Part shown: positions 46,349-55,775 of the stretch, in pieces | Numbering within the stretch: position 1 is the first letter of the stretch | How the letters are laid out: the number at the start of each line of letters is the position of its first letter | Origin: Exiguobacterium sp. 9-2 | Lineage (GTDB): Bacteria; Bacillota; Bacilli; Exiguobacteriales; Exiguobacteriaceae | Reading direction: 5' to 3' | Assembly: GCF_036287235.1 (NCBI RefSeq) | Contig: NZ_CP142850.1 | Coordinates: 2,001,127 to 2,065,126, forward strand | DNA: 64,000 bases | The notes under the pieces: generated by a model | What the model was told of the DNA's origin: nothing | What the model saw: only the letters and a program-made list of their open reading frames with translations | Databases searched by the model: none | Program-made: the position numbers and the translations under genes

Positions 46349-47612
46349 CTGATGCTCCCCCTTTAGTTAATGAGCTCGTGGCACTCATCGAACGTGCAGT
46401 TTGCACTTCTTTATGATAAGCCACCCGATATTTGTTTTGCATAGAAATGTTTGCCATTACACCAAGCATCGTACTCATGACGAGTAACGATGACCCACCG
46501 TAACTGATGAATGGCAAGGTGACACCTGTACCTGGAAACAGACCAGACATGGCTGCAATATTGATACATGTCTGGATGAAAATAATACCGGAAATCCCAA
46601 GTGCGAGCATGCTCGAATAAAGTGAGACACACCGGTTAGCGATGATCGCCCCTTGAATCATCAGGTAAAACAATAGACCGAGTACGACAAGGACCCCGAT
46701 GAAGCCGAGTTCTTCCGAGATGATCGACATGATGTAGTCGGTTTCAGGCTCTGGCAGATAACCATACTTTTGAAAACTATTCCCAAGACCCACTCCGAAC
46801 AATCCCCCATGGGCAATCGATATGACGGAGTTGATGAGCTGATATCCCTTACCTTCTGCGTCAAGAAAGGGATTTAAACTCGCTTGAATCCGTTGCATCT
46901 GATTATCCGAAAAATTGTTCCATGCGTACAAGAAGATGATCGGAACGGTAACGACACATAACATGATGTAACCACTCGGTAATCCTACTGCAAATAAAAT
47001 CATCGCCGTGATGAGTAACAGAATGAATAATCCGCCGTCATCCGGTTGCATACGAATGATGATCGCGTAAGGTGCAAGTAACACAAGCATTGGAATCAAG
47101 ATCCAGTCCGAGAAACTAAGTAAAATCCGTTTTCCGGAGGACGTCGCTGGAATTTGACGATGGATGAAGTGATGGACAATCCCAATCACGCCATCCATCT
47201 TTCCTTTGTGCTTTTGATCAAAATAACTGGCAAGCCCGACGACGAGCACGAATTTACAAAGCTCGATTGGTTGAATTAAGAAGATACCGAAGTTCAACCA
47301 GGCGCGAGCTCCGTTTAGGGGAGCCGAAAATAGTGTTGCCATCAGCATCAACCATGTAATCGCGTACAAGAGTAAACGAATGACTGGTCCACGAAATACT
47401 TCATGATTCACTTGCGAAACTAAAAGGAACAGCACGATGGCCATCGCATCGAACATCAACTGCTTCTCAAAGAAGGACGTATTCGCATAATCGCCACCGT
47501 TCCAAACGCTGGCACTATAGACCATGACTGTACTGATCGCCATGAGGATGAGCATCGTAAAGAAGAGACCGTAGTCAAAAAATGCTCGTTTTTCTTTAAA
47601 CTTCGCTAACAT
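46341..47612 (-). CDS. ftsW: SEDS-family peptidoglycan polymerase FtsW
   Basis: Septal glycosyltransferase working with PBP2B. About 423 residues with ten hydrophobic segments and SEDS motifs: VMVYSAS near the start, PIELCKFVLVVGLASYF, the large loop GKGYQLINSVISIAHGG, GLGNSFQKYGYLPEPETDYI and the end PFISYGGSSLLVMSTMLGV. The start is ATG after AAAGGA; the longer frame crosses the terminator of ylaN. As in B. subtilis it lies directly before pyc, not in the mur cluster. Confidence 0.93.
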   Translation of the reverse strand: MLAKFKEKRAFFDYGLFFTMLILMAISTVMVYSASVWNGGDYANTSFFEKQLMFDAMAIVLFLLVSQVNHEVFRGPVIRLLLYAITWLMLMATLFSAPLNGARAWLNFGIFLIQPIELCKFVLVVGLASYFDQKHKGKMDGVIGIVHHFIHRQIPATSSGKRILLSFSDWILIPMLVLLAPYAIIIRMQPDDGGLFILLLITAMILFAVGLPSGYIMLCVVTVPIIFLYAWNNFSDNQMQRIQASLNPFLDAEGKGYQLINSVISIAHGGLFGVGLGNSFQKYGYLPEPETDYIMSIISEELGFIGVLVVLGLLFYLMIQGAIIANRCVSLYSSMLALGISGIIFIQTCINIAAMSGLFPGTGVTLPFISYGGSSLLVMSTMLGVMANISMQNKYRVAYHKEVQTARSMSATSSLTKGGASVD

Positions 47613-47638
47613 ATGTACACGTCCTTTTTTTCGTTTTC

Positions 47639-47678
47639 TAAAAAAAAATACCCAAACGCCGCATTTCACGTTTGAGTA
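47639..47678 (-). terminator. Terminator after ylaN
   Basis: 10-bp stem TACTCAAACG/CGTTTGGGTA (47669-47678 and 47649-47658, one G-U) followed by eight U on the minus strand, ahead of ftsW. Confidence 0.88.
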
Positions 47679-47683
47679 GAAAA

Positions 47684-47962
47684 TCAGCACGTCTCCGCAT
47701 CATGTAAATCAGATAATTGCTGTTCAAGTGATTCGAGCAACTGTTTCCCTTCACCCGCATCAATCAGTTCAAGACGTACCGCAAAATCAATCTGACGGGA
47801 CAATCCGAACATTTGTGTATCCAATACTTCCTCGTAAAGAGGACATTGTGGCATCGTTAAATTCGCAAGCTGGACCTCGATCAACCGGCGGATTTTTTGT
47901 GCATCCGCTTCTAGTAGCTCAAGAGCGCGCTGGCGATGAACTGTCTCGATTTCAGTTGACAA
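47684..47962 (-). CDS. ylaN: YlaN family protein (UPF0358), iron-related Fur partner
   Basis: A 92-residue helical cytosolic protein of the YlaN family. It begins [21 protein letters not shown] and contains [30 protein letters not shown], the conserved core. Work in S. aureus and B. subtilis indicates that YlaN binds Fe(II) and relieves Fur repression; this is family knowledge. It lies upstream of ftsW, as in Bacillus, separated by a terminator. Confidence 0.93.
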   Translation of the reverse strand: MSTEIETVHRQRALELLEADAQKIRRLIEVQLANLTMPQCPLYEEVLDTQMFGLSRQIDFAVRLELIDAGEGKQLLESLEQQLSDLHDAETC

Positions 47963-48085
47963 TCCAATCCCTCCTCATCAAATGACGCGTTCCTGTTATA
48001 GCTAAACTTTACCTTACTTTCGCCAACAATTCAACGTTTCGGTATAATGGATTTGTTGGACTTACACATTTAGGGGGTATAACAA

Positions 48086-48547
48086 ATGATTTTTCCGATT
48101 AACGGTAAAGTACGGCACCAGTTGACGATTGATCCGACAGTTTGGATCTTTGATGAACGAAAGGTTGCGATTGAGAAGATTGACCAACCAGCAGATACGA
48201 GCGAACAAGAGGCGTACTACGCGAAAATGGGGGCAGCGTGGGATAAAGGCATCATGGAAGGCAGTCGTACGGATCATAATCGTCCGATGACACGCGCTGA
48301 AAAAGAAGCCGCGCTTCAAGGGTCATTCGCCATGGCGCTCGCACCGTTCATCCGGAATGCTGAACTCTTACCGGAAGCGACCGCTATTCGTTTCGAAGGT
48401 GAAGAAACGGTCGAACTTCCACTTGAGCAACTCGACGAAGTATACCTGCAGTTCTCACAAGACGGCAAAGTGTTAGCAGATGGACCCGTTCACCTGTTGC
48501 ACGGACAACGGATCGTCAAATCTGTTCACACGGTTACCGTCATATAA
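48086..48547 (+). CDS. Conserved Bacillales protein of unknown function
   Basis: A 153-residue soluble protein starting MIFPINGKVRHQLTIDPTVWIFDERKV, a beta-rich opening conserved among Bacillales proteins next to ylaN/phoH, which are sometimes labelled peptidyl-prolyl isomerase without clear motif support. The middle (about 55-95) is charged and helical. I see no catalytic motif, signal peptide or membrane segment. It has a promoter-like TATAAT at 48042-48047 and AGGGGG before its ATG. It converges on phoH across a terminator. Confidence 0.75.
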   Translation: MIFPINGKVRHQLTIDPTVWIFDERKVAIEKIDQPADTSEQEAYYAKMGAAWDKGIMEGSRTDHNRPMTRAEKEAALQGSFAMALAPFIRNAELLPEATAIRFEGEETVELPLEQLDEVYLQFSQDGKVLADGPVHLLHGQRIVKSVHTVTVI

Positions 48548-48550
48548 GGA

Positions 48551-48589
48551 AAACGTGGTGCGCCTGAATAGACGCACCACGTTTTTTAT
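48551..48589. terminator. Bidirectional terminator between the 48086 gene and phoH
   Basis: 12-bp perfect arms AAACGTGGTGCG/CGCACCACGTTT (48551-48562 and 48573-48584) with U runs, six on the plus strand and four on the minus strand. Confidence 0.9.
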
Positions 48590-49902
48590 AATAAGTCGGC
48601 TGCGAGGCGCGCCAGATTCGAGCGTTCCCCTTTGACGAGTTTGACGTGTCCCGTCATTTTCTCATTTTTAAGGCGTTCTACGGCGTAGGATAAACCGTTC
48701 GAATATTCATCTAAATACGGGTGATCGATCTGTTGTGGATCACCCACTAACACGATTTTTGAGTTTTCACCGACACGTGTTAAAATCGTCTTGACTTCGT
48801 GTTTCGTCAAATTCTGCGCTTCATCGATGATGATGAATTGCCCCGGCATGCTCCGTCCTCGAATATATGTCAACGCTTCCAGTTGAATCGTCTTCATTCC
48901 CGCGAGAATGTTACCAAGTTCGTCTCCTGATCCCGTATTAAAGAGATGTTCGAGGTTATCGTAGATCGGTTGCATCCACGGACGAAGCTTTTCCTCCATC
49001 TCACCTGGCAAGTAGCCAATATCATTTCCCATCGGCACGACTGGACGAGCAACGACAAGTTTTTTATATTTATGCTCGTCTTCTACTTGGAGGAGCCCCG
49101 CAGCGAGTGCAAGTAATGTCTTTCCGGTACCTGCCTTCCCAACGAGTGTAACGAGCGGTACATCGTCTCGAAGTAATAACTCAAACGCCATCCGTTGTTG
49201 AACGTTTCGGGGAATAACACCCCAGACTTGATCGACATCGATCGAAAGTGCCCGGATGATCGGCAAATTCTGATCAACGACAGCAATGGCAGAGGCTTTT
49301 GACATATTACTTTTTAGAATGATGAATTCATTCGGTTGCACTTTTTCCGGCAATACATCAACTGAAAGTCGTTTATCCTGATAGAAAGCATCGATATATT
49401 CCTGATCGACGGTCACTTCGATGAATCCTGTATAAAGACCAGTCAAGTCAGCGATATGATCCGTCATATAGTCCTCAGCGACTAATCCATACGCATCCGC
49501 TTTAACGCGGACTAAGATATCTTTTGAGACGAGAATGACATCTCGTGGCGTCGCTTCAGTTTGTTGTTCACGATGAATCGACCATGCGAGCTCGATAATC
49601 TTGTTATCGTTCGATTCATGTGTAAACGGCGAGCCCTCGTAAATGGAGTCACCGATATCGACGCGAAGAATGCCACCGTTACCAAGCGGAACTCCCGCAT
49701 GAAGCTGACCGGTTTCCCGCAATTGGTCTAAAATGCGAGCTGTTTCTCGGGCGTTGCGCCCTACTTCATCCATGTTGCGTTTTTTTCCATCCAGTTCTTC
49801 TAGTACGATCGCTGGTATGACGACATCATGCTCTTGAAACTGAAAGAGAGAAAGTGGATCGTGCAGCATGACATTGGTATCAAGTACGTATATTTTTTTC
49901 AT
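48586..49902 (-). CDS. ylaK: PIN-PhoH ATPase/ribonuclease family protein (YlaK)
   Basis: A 438-residue protein with an N-terminal PIN nuclease domain (about 1-135; YVLDTNVMLHDP and DxxI acidic residues such as VLVSKDI) and a C-terminal PhoH ATPase domain (about 230-435) with Walker A LVGKAGTGKTLLALAAG and Walker B IIDEAQNLTKHE. PIN-PhoH proteins in actinobacteria have helicase and RNase activity. Its last codons overlap the terminator shared with the convergent gene. Confidence 0.93.
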   Translation of the reverse strand: MKKIYVLDTNVMLHDPLSLFQFQEHDVVIPAIVLEELDGKKRNMDEVGRNARETARILDQLRETGQLHAGVPLGNGGILRVDIGDSIYEGSPFTHESNDNKIIELAWSIHREQQTEATPRDVILVSKDILVRVKADAYGLVAEDYMTDHIADLTGLYTGFIEVTVDQEYIDAFYQDKRLSVDVLPEKVQPNEFIILKSNMSKASAIAVVDQNLPIIRALSIDVDQVWGVIPRNVQQRMAFELLLRDDVPLVTLVGKAGTGKTLLALAAGLLQVEDEHKYKKLVVARPVVPMGNDIGYLPGEMEEKLRPWMQPIYDNLEHLFNTGSGDELGNILAGMKTIQLEALTYIRGRSMPGQFIIIDEAQNLTKHEVKTILTRVGENSKIVLVGDPQQIDHPYLDEYSNGLSYAVERLKNEKMTGHVKLVKGERSNLARLAADLL

Positions 49903-49942
49903 TCCATCGTTCGCCCCTTTAGAGTCGAGTTTGTGATGAATG

Positions 49943-50395
49943 TTACGCTTTTAGGATGCGATGAACAAGTTGATCCAATCGTTCAGCTGCCTGTTCATCG
50001 TATGTTTTTTCAATGGTCGGTCGTTGTGTGACAGCTGCTCCGTAAAATAAGATGTCACGCACCTCTTCGACGCGCCCCTCATAAAAAGAGAGCGGAAGTG
50101 GAAGTGGTTCTTGCGGCGTAAACGCCTTGACGTCCGTACACGTTAAGCTGTGTGTCGACTGCTCTGCAAAGAAGATCAAGGTGAAAACCGGATGTTCTCG
50201 TAACGTTTTGACGAGATGAGAATCTGCTTCGATCGCAAAACGAACCGTTTGTGAATCCGTCGCATATACCCAACTAATTGCATGTGTGATCGGCCAATGT
50301 TTGGATTGATCGTGCGTGATCAAAAAAACAAGTGGTAATTGTGATAACGCATCTAGTTGATGTGAGCTGAGATGTTGCTCTACTTTATTTGCCAT
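49943..50395 (-). CDS. Pyridoxamine-5-phosphate-oxidase-like flavin split-barrel protein (YlaL-like)
   Basis: A 150-residue cytosolic protein with a beta-barrel-like pattern: PLVFLITHDQSKHWPITHAISWVYA, VRFAIEADSHLVKTLREHPVFTLIFF, as in FMN-binding split-barrel proteins. The substrate and even flavin use cannot be read from sequence. It is in the position of ylaL next to phoH. GAGGAGGTG precedes the ATG, and it is divergent from ylaI. Confidence 0.7.
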   Translation of the reverse strand: MANKVEQHLSSHQLDALSQLPLVFLITHDQSKHWPITHAISWVYATDSQTVRFAIEADSHLVKTLREHPVFTLIFFAEQSTHSLTCTDVKAFTPQEPLPLPLSFYEGRVEEVRDILFYGAAVTQRPTIEKTYDEQAAERLDQLVHRILKA

Positions 50396-50455
50396 GACAT
50401 CACCTCCTCTGTGACTTAGTGATGATATTTCGAGATATACTTCTCGATTCCCTTT

Positions 50456-50484
50456 TTTACATCTGAATAATCTTCTAATATGAT
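50456..50484 (+). promoter_or_regulatory. SigA promoter of ylaI
   Basis: TTTACA (50456-50461), 17 bases, TATGAT (50479-50484), placed 28 bases before the ylaI start. Confidence 0.75.
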
Positions 50485-50512
50485 ATACTAAGAAAAAAAG
50501 GGAGGACCCGAC

Positions 50513-50716
50513 ATGCGAGTGAAATGTACGATTTGCGATAAGCGTGAGACGATTGATGATTGGTCCTTCACGGCGAAGCGATTACGCAATAAACCAGTTC
50601 GTGTCCATCTATGTGATGAGTGTCGATCTCGCGTAGAAGAACGGACACTTGAACGCCATGCCTCTGGACAATTTCATTTATACCCTACTTGGGAAACAAA
50701 ACGAAAACATTGGTAA
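50513..50716 (+). CDS. ylaI: YlaI family zinc-ribbon-like protein (DUF2197)
   Basis: A 67-residue protein with two CxxC pairs (CTICDK at 5-10 and CDECRS about 35-40) likely binding zinc, followed by the conserved ERHASGQFHLY. It matches YlaI of Bacillus. Function unknown. A strong Shine-Dalgarno (GGGAGGA) precedes it and a terminator follows, so it is a single-gene unit. Confidence 0.92.
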   Translation: MRVKCTICDKRETIDDWSFTAKRLRNKPVRVHLCDECRSRVEERTLERHASGQFHLYPTWETKRKHW

Positions 50717-50718
50717 AT

Positions 50719-50757
50719 AAAAGGTCTGTGGGAAACTTCCCTGGCAGACCTTTTTTT
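50719..50757. terminator. Bidirectional terminator after ylaI and the sugar dehydrogenase gene
   Basis: 8-bp outer stem AAGGTCTG/CAGACCTT (50721-50728 and 50745-50752) with a nested GGGAA/TTCCC, followed by seven T on the plus strand and UUUUAUUU on the minus strand. Confidence 0.88.
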
Positions 50758-50759
50758 GT

Positions 50760-51854
50760 TCACCGCTTGATTCGAACCAATCGATCATCCTCGGTCGACG
50801 GAGTCCCTCTACCATCTGTATTGTTCGTAATATAATAAATTGACGTCTCATCAATCCACACATCGCGAATCCGCCCTTGATTTTCGACAATCGTTTTGAC
50901 CTGTTTCGTCTTTAGATTAATCGCTTGTAATCGTTGACCTACAAGTGTTGCAAAATACAACGTATCATCCGCTTCTGCAATCCCACTTGGTGCAACGGAT
51001 CGCTCTCCCACTTCGTACCACGGTGTCACGAGTCCCTCTGCTTTCTCTGTTCCTTCAATCGTTGGCCATCCATAATTTTTTTGTTCAATTCGATTAATTT
51101 CATCGTGTCCACTTTGTCCGTGCTCACTTGCATACAGTTGGTCATCGACGAAAACAAGCCCTTGTGGATTTCGGTGACCAAGACTATAGACATAGCCTTT
51201 TTGATTCCCCTTGAACGGTTTTCCTTCAGGTGTGATGCGTAAAATTTTTCCTGCAAGTGAATCGATGTCTTGCGCCAGTTCAGGATTTGCTGCGTCTCCT
51301 GCTGTGACGTATAGTGCACCTTCTGGCCCCCACTCAAGGCGTCCTCCGTTGTGAATCGTCGCTCCCGGAATATCGTCGAGTAACACACGCTCTTCGACCC
51401 ACTGATTGCCTTCTTCTTTGATTGCAATGACACGATTGGTCGCTTGATTTTGTTTTGCATACGTATGATAGACGTATGCCGTCTTATTGTTCTTAAAATC
51501 AGGGTCAAGTACCATACCGAGTAATCCACTTTCTCCTTCAGCAATTACATCTTTCTTCAGTTGCAAGCGCATCCTCTCATAATCACCTTGTTTTCCTTTG
51601 ACGATTGTTCCTTCGCGCTCTGTAATATAAAAAGTCTCTCCTTCGCGAACGATATTCCATGGGGCGTTTAGCTCTTTAAATACGACTCCTTCTTGCGTTT
51701 GTGATGATTGCGTATCTTCTTGATTACCTGAATCCTGTTGATTGTTTTTTTGTGTCTTCTGATTGGTTTCCTTTGTTGACGATTCTTCTGACGTTTGTGT
51801 ACAGCCGATCAGAATACCCGCTAACAGCAGGGGTATGACATACCTTATTTTCAT
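50760..51854 (-). CDS. PQQ-dependent sugar dehydrogenase-like lipoprotein (sorbosone dehydrogenase family)
   Basis: A 364-residue secreted lipoprotein: signal peptide with lipobox AGILIGC (Cys at about 18), a Ser/Gln/Asn-rich linker (about 20-55), then a six-bladed propeller of the glucose/sorbosone dehydrogenase family with GLLGMVLDPDFKNNKTAYVYHTY, HNGGRLEWGPEGALYVTAGD, YSLGHRNPQGL and ASEHGQSGHDEINRI. GGGGGGAG precedes the ATG. Similar to YliI-type aldose dehydrogenases. It is inserted between ylaI and ylaH and flanked by terminators on both sides; PQQ synthesis genes are not in this window. Confidence 0.88.
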   Translation of the reverse strand: MKIRYVIPLLLAGILIGCTQTSEESSTKETNQKTQKNNQQDSGNQEDTQSSQTQEGVVFKELNAPWNIVREGETFYITEREGTIVKGKQGDYERMRLQLKKDVIAEGESGLLGMVLDPDFKNNKTAYVYHTYAKQNQATNRVIAIKEEGNQWVEERVLLDDIPGATIHNGGRLEWGPEGALYVTAGDAANPELAQDIDSLAGKILRITPEGKPFKGNQKGYVYSLGHRNPQGLVFVDDQLYASEHGQSGHDEINRIEQKNYGWPTIEGTEKAEGLVTPWYEVGERSVAPSGIAEADDTLYFATLVGQRLQAINLKTKQVKTIVENQGRIRDVWIDETSIYYITNNTDGRGTPSTEDDRLVRIKR

Positions 51855-51919
51855 TGTTTTCTCCCCCCTTTTAGTATCCCTGTTCCCGCTACGCTTTAAA
51901 TCATGCATCTGAATTAGCA

Positions 51920-51957
51920 CAAAAAAAGAACGAACCTCCGAAGAGATTCGTTCTTTT
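51920..51957 (-). terminator. Terminator after ylaH
   Basis: 15-base arms AAAAGAACGAACCTC / GAGATTCGTTCTTTT (51924-51938 and 51943-51957, one mismatch), then UUUUUUU on the minus strand. Confidence 0.88.
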
Positions 51958-51976
51958 GATTCATGACATGCTTCCG

Positions 51977-52330
51977 TCAAGAAGCTGTCCGTTCACGTTC
52001 ACGCTTGACCATCCACATCCGGAAGCGATAAATACCAAGTACGAAGACCATCGCTAAGAGTACTTCAGGAATCGGCCATGTCCAGAAGACAAGCGTCAAT
52101 GCTGCCGAGAAGACGGCGAGCAAGAGATAGACGATCAGTGATTTCCACCATGCTAGTTCCTTAGCAAATCCTAACTTAAAGACGACAAGCGTCAAGATGA
52201 CGACGGTGATCATTAAAGGATAAAATCCCGCTTCGATGTTATTCGGATCACTTCCGATACCGAGAAGTTTCGCGATGAACGGAATATCGTATTTCGAGAA
52301 ATCAGAAGCAACGGCAGCTTGTGCATTCAT
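51977..52330 (-). CDS. ylaH: YlaH-like membrane protein
   Basis: A 117-residue protein with three hydrophobic segments (about 37-55, 63-82 and 84-104), a soluble N-terminal stretch with FSKYDIPFIAKLLGIGSDPNNIE and a basic tail RMWMVKRERER. Matches the YlaH family of Bacillales, function unknown. It follows typA by 26 bases and ends at a terminator, so the two form one unit. Confidence 0.88.
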   Translation of the reverse strand: MNAQAAVASDFSKYDIPFIAKLLGIGSDPNNIEAGFYPLMITVVILTLVVFKLGFAKELAWWKSLIVYLLLAVFSAALTLVFWTWPIPEVLLAMVFVLGIYRFRMWMVKRERERTAS

Positions 52331-52356
52331 TGCCAGTCCCCCTATTCGTTCAAGAC

Positions 52357-54204
52357 TTAATCTTTACCTAGACGACGACGTTTTTCTTGCTTTTCACGTT
52401 CGTTCTTGTTCAAGACTTGTTTACGGAGACGAACCGATTGTGGTGTGATTTCACAGTACTCATCTTCGTTCAAGAATGTCAACGACTCTTCAAGTGAGAA
52501 GACACGTGGACGTTTAAGAACGTTCGTTGAGTCTTTTGCAGATGCACGCATGTTCGTTAATTGTTTTGCTTTAACGACGTTGACAGCGAGATCGACATCA
52601 CGGTTACATTCGCCGATGATCATACCTTCGTATACTTCAATACCTGGCTCGATGAAGATCGTTCCGCGGTCTTCAAGAGCTGAGATCGCGTAAGCAGTTG
52701 CTTTACCTGTTTCGATTGAGACCATAACACCACTACGACGTCCACCGATGTCCGCTTGGATGAACGGACGGTATTCTTCGAATGTGTGGTTCATGATTCC
52801 GTATCCACGTGTAGCAGAAAGGAATTCGTTACGGTAACCGATCAAACCACGTGAAGGAACGATGAATTCCATCTTCGTTTGACCGTTGTCCATTGTTTGC
52901 ATGTTCGTCAATTCACCTTTACGGAGACCGATCGATTCCATGACAGAACCTGTGTACTCTTCTGGTGTATCGATGACGACGCGTTCGAATGGCTCGACTT
53001 TGACGCCTTCTTCTTCTTTGATGATTACTTGCGGTTTCGATACTTGGATTTCGTATCCTTCACGGCGCATGTTTTCGATCAAGATCCCGAGGTGAAGTTC
53101 CCCACGACCAGAAACGATCCAGCGGTCCGGTGAGTCTGTGTTTTCGATACGGAGTGAAACGTCTGTTTCGAGTTCTTTTTCAAGACGCTCTTCGATTTTA
53201 CGTGAAGTAACGAGATCCCCTTCACGACCAGCGAATGGCGAGTTGTTGACGATGAATGTCATTTGAAGCGTTGGCTCATCGATACGTAATAATGGGAGTG
53301 GATCAACGTGTGAAGTTGGGCAAACTGTTTCACCGACGTTGATGTCTTCCATACCAGCGATCGCAATCAAGTCTCCTGCTTTTGCAGTTTCGATTTCGAC
53401 ACGTTTTAGACCGAAGTAACCGAACAACTTCGTGACACGGAAGTTCTTCGTTGAACCGTCAAGTTTTGAAAGTGAAACGCTATCGCCAACTTTGATTTCG
53501 CCACGGAAGACACGACCAACACCGATCCGTCCGAGGTAGTTATCATAGTCAAGCATCGTAACTTGGAACTGAAGTGGCTCCATTGTGTTATCGACAGGTG
53601 CTGGTGTATGCTCAAGAATTAAATCAAGAACGTTCGTGATTGTATCTTCTTGTTTATCTAATTCAGGTTCGAATGAACTTGAGCCGTTGACTGCCGATGC
53701 ATAAACGACTGGGAATTCGAGTTGATCTTCGTCAGCTCCGAGGTCGATCAAGAGATCCACGACTTCGTCGACGACTTCAAGAGGACGGACCATCGGTTTG
53801 TCGATTTTGTTGACGACGACAATTGGTTGAAGTCCTTGCTCGAGTGCTTTTTTCAAAACGAAACGTGTTTGTGGCATACAGCCTTCACGTGCATCGACAA
53901 CGAGGATGACGCCATCCACCATACGCATGATTCGCTCAACTTCTCCACCGAAATCGGCGTGTCCTGGCGTATCAACGATGTTGATGCGTGTGTTTTTGTA
54001 GTCGATTGCAGTGTTTTTCGCAAGAATCGTGATTCCACGTTCCCGCTCGATGTCATTTGAGTCCATTGCGCGTTCTTCGACTTGTTCGTTCGTACGGAAC
54101 GTACCAGACTGTTTTAAAAGCTCATCGACTAATGTTGTTTTACCATGGTCAACGTGAGCGATGATCGCAACGTTGCGTAAATCATTTCGTACTAATGTTG
54201 TCAT
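52357..54204 (-). CDS. typA: Ribosome-associated GTPase TypA (BipA)
   Basis: Translational GTPase affecting ribosome assembly and stress growth. The 615-residue protein has G1 [10 protein letters not shown], the effector-region [13 protein letters not shown]3 [13 protein letters not shown]4 NKID, then domains II, III and V and the TypA-specific C terminus ending in a basic KKRR-type tail. The ATG giving MTTLVRND, after AGAGG, is used; the upstream Met lies in the leader. Divergent from ylaF. Confidence 0.97.
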   Translation of the reverse strand: MTTLVRNDLRNVAIIAHVDHGKTTLVDELLKQSGTFRTNEQVEERAMDSNDIERERGITILAKNTAIDYKNTRINIVDTPGHADFGGEVERIMRMVDGVILVVDAREGCMPQTRFVLKKALEQGLQPIVVVNKIDKPMVRPLEVVDEVVDLLIDLGADEDQLEFPVVYASAVNGSSSFEPELDKQEDTITNVLDLILEHTPAPVDNTMEPLQFQVTMLDYDNYLGRIGVGRVFRGEIKVGDSVSLSKLDGSTKNFRVTKLFGYFGLKRVEIETAKAGDLIAIAGMEDINVGETVCPTSHVDPLPLLRIDEPTLQMTFIVNNSPFAGREGDLVTSRKIEERLEKELETDVSLRIENTDSPDRWIVSGRGELHLGILIENMRREGYEIQVSKPQVIIKEEEGVKVEPFERVVIDTPEEYTGSVMESIGLRKGELTNMQTMDNGQTKMEFIVPSRGLIGYRNEFLSATRGYGIMNHTFEEYRPFIQADIGGRRSGVMVSIETGKATAYAISALEDRGTIFIEPGIEVYEGMIIGECNRDVDLAVNVVKAKQLTNMRASAKDSTNVLKRPRVFSLEESLTFLNEDEYCEITPQSVRLRKQVLNKNEREKQEKRRRLGKD

Positions 54205-54265
54205 AGGTGTGTACCTCTTTCTATTCATTTAAATAAATCTTATCATACTTTCGGTCAACTTTAAG

Positions 54266-54296
54266 AGTATAGCACAGGTAGAGTCCTAATTGGCAA
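54266..54296 (-). promoter_or_regulatory. Probable typA promoter
   Basis: An extended -10 TGCTATACT (TATACT at 54266-54271) with TTGCCA 19 bases upstream (54291-54296) on the minus strand. The spacer is long, so the extended -10 probably does most of the work. Confidence 0.5.
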
Positions 54297-54388
54297 TGAC
54301 TAAGATTCGACATCATCTCGAAAGCCTTTTCATTATTCTTCATTCACGCTACACTGTTAACGTACTCACGGGTAGAGGGGGAAAAAAC

Positions 54389-54559
54389 ATGCGTCTACTA
54401 TTTTTGTTACTTGCCATGCTTGCAGTAGGATCCATGGCAGGCATCGGCATTTTCATCGCGGAACAAAACGTACCGATGACGATCGCCTCTGTCGTCTTGA
54501 TGATAGTTGCGATGGGTGCCGGATTCGTTTTAAAGGCACGTTTGCGCAAACAAACATGA
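54389..54559 (+). CDS. ylaF: YlaF-like small membrane protein (DUF5325)
   Basis: A 56-residue protein, nearly all membrane: segments at about 2-22 and 29-49 with a short basic tail (KARLRKQT). The ATG follows GAGGGGG. Position divergent from typA and character match YlaF of Bacillus (DUF5325), of unknown function. A plausible promoter is TTTTCA-17-TACACT at 54328-54356. Its 3' end meets a terminator shared with suhB. Confidence 0.8.
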   Translation: MRLLFLLLAMLAVGSMAGIGIFIAEQNVPMTIASVVLMIVAMGAGFVLKARLRKQT

Positions 54560-54564
54560 CTGAG

Positions 54565-54600
54565 AAGGTTCCTTTCGTTTAAAACGAAAGGACCTTTTTT
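54565..54600. terminator. Terminator between ylaF and suhB
   Basis: Arms AAGGTTCCTTTCGTT and AACGAAAGGACCTT pair across a short AT loop, followed by six T on the plus strand. On the minus strand the U tract is shorter. Confidence 0.85.
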
Positions 54601-55385
54601 CAATCCTCTTGTGTTTGTACGAACGTCAATACATCTTCAACGAATGTCTGGCTCCCTGCTAATACACTCGTTTGCTCGAGAAACGACATCGGCTCTCCGG
54701 TAATCGTCCCGACACGTCCACCAAGCTCTTCAATCAATAATTGACCGGCTGCATAATCCCAAGGCATGTTACGCATCGTGATATATCCATCAACGCGTCC
54801 GGCAGCCGTCCATGCGAGTTCAAGGGAAGCTGCACCAATCGCTCGTACACCTACTGCGTGTCGCACGAGCGGCGCAAGACGATCCGTGTTAATTCGACGG
54901 TTCGGCGTCACCCAGGTAGCATTCATACAGATGATCGCTTCCTTAACGCTCCGTTCTGTCAGTTGAGGTAACCGAATACCGTTTTGATAAGCCCCTTGTC
55001 CTTTGATGACATGAAATAGCTCGTCAGCCATGACATCATAAACAAATCCGTACCGTAATTCCCCTTCCATCATGATCGCAATTGAGATGGCGAACATTCG
55101 CTTTTGACGGATGAAGTTCATCGTTCCGTCGATCGGATCAACGAACCAAATCGTACCTTCGAGTGTATCGGGTCGAGCGATGCGCCCCTCTTCACCATAA
55201 ATATGATGATCCGGATAGCGATCTAGAATACCTTTAATCAATAAATCCTCGACGGCTTGATCAATCTCCGTCACTAAATCACTTTTTCCGGTTTTCTGTT
55301 CAATGTGATACGACACATCAATCTTTTCGCGAATGTATTTCCCTGCTCGCTTGATCAAGTCTATCGCATCCAACTCGATTTGCAT
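54600..55385 (-). CDS. suhB: Inositol monophosphatase family protein
   Basis: A 261-residue magnesium-dependent phosphatase of the IMPase family (YktC in B. subtilis, active on inositol-1-phosphate). Metal-binding motifs are visible: YGEEGR around 65, VDPIDGTMNFI around 85-95 and the C-terminal WDYAAGQLLIEELGG. GGAAG precedes the ATG. It is downstream of the small helical gene at 55511, with a terminator between, and close to yktA as in Bacillus. Confidence 0.92.
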   Translation of the reverse strand: MQIELDAIDLIKRAGKYIREKIDVSYHIEQKTGKSDLVTEIDQAVEDLLIKGILDRYPDHHIYGEEGRIARPDTLEGTIWFVDPIDGTMNFIRQKRMFAISIAIMMEGELRYGFVYDVMADELFHVIKGQGAYQNGIRLPQLTERSVKEAIICMNATWVTPNRRINTDRLAPLVRHAVGVRAIGAASLELAWTAAGRVDGYITMRNMPWDYAAGQLLIEELGGRVGTITGEPMSFLEQTSVLAGSQTFVEDVLTFVQTQED

Positions 55386-55431
55386 CTTCCTTCACTCCTT
55401 CATCATCGTTTCCAGCTTCTTCTATAGTAAC

Positions 55432-55466
55432 AAAAAAAAGAAAACCAGCGAACGATTCGCTGGTTG
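55432..55466 (-). terminator. Terminator after the 55511 gene
   Basis: 10-bp stem AACCAGCGAA/TTCGCTGGTT (55457-55466 and 55444-55453) followed by UUCUUUUUUUU on the minus strand. Confidence 0.88.
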
Positions 55467-55510
55467 AAGTAGTGATATTTTATTATAAGGTAGAGAAAAG
55501 GACGTTGAAA

Positions 55511-55699
55511 TCAAGCTTCAAGACGTACCATCTCTTGACGATATTTTTCGAGGCGCTCTTTACTTGCACCAACAGCTTCTGCGTCACTTGCCACCATCGC
55601 ATCATGTAATGTAGCAAGCTCATAGTCGATTTCGAGACGCAATACAGGAATGCGTTTTTCTGCATCTTTTCTCTTGTATGCTTCTATCACTTGTTTCAC
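55511..55699 (-). CDS. Unknown small helical protein
   Basis: A 62-residue, highly charged, probably all-helical protein (MKQVIEAYKRKDAEKR then RLEIDYELATLHDAMVAS and KERLEKYRQEMVRLEA). It has no membrane segment, Cys or known motif; the heptad-like Leu pattern suggests a coiled coil. The start is a GTG ten bases after AAGGAG. It has its own good promoter (55776-55804) and terminator, so it is a real, independently expressed gene. I do not recognise the family. Confidence 0.72.
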   Translation of the reverse strand: MKQVIEAYKRKDAEKRIPVLRLEIDYELATLHDAMVASDAEAVGASKERLEKYRQEMVRLEA

Positions 55700-55775
55700 A
55701 GTAACCACACTCCTTCACGGGATAAACAGAAGTTTAATTTGTCAGACAATTGCGACTTATCAGTGGATTGAATCA

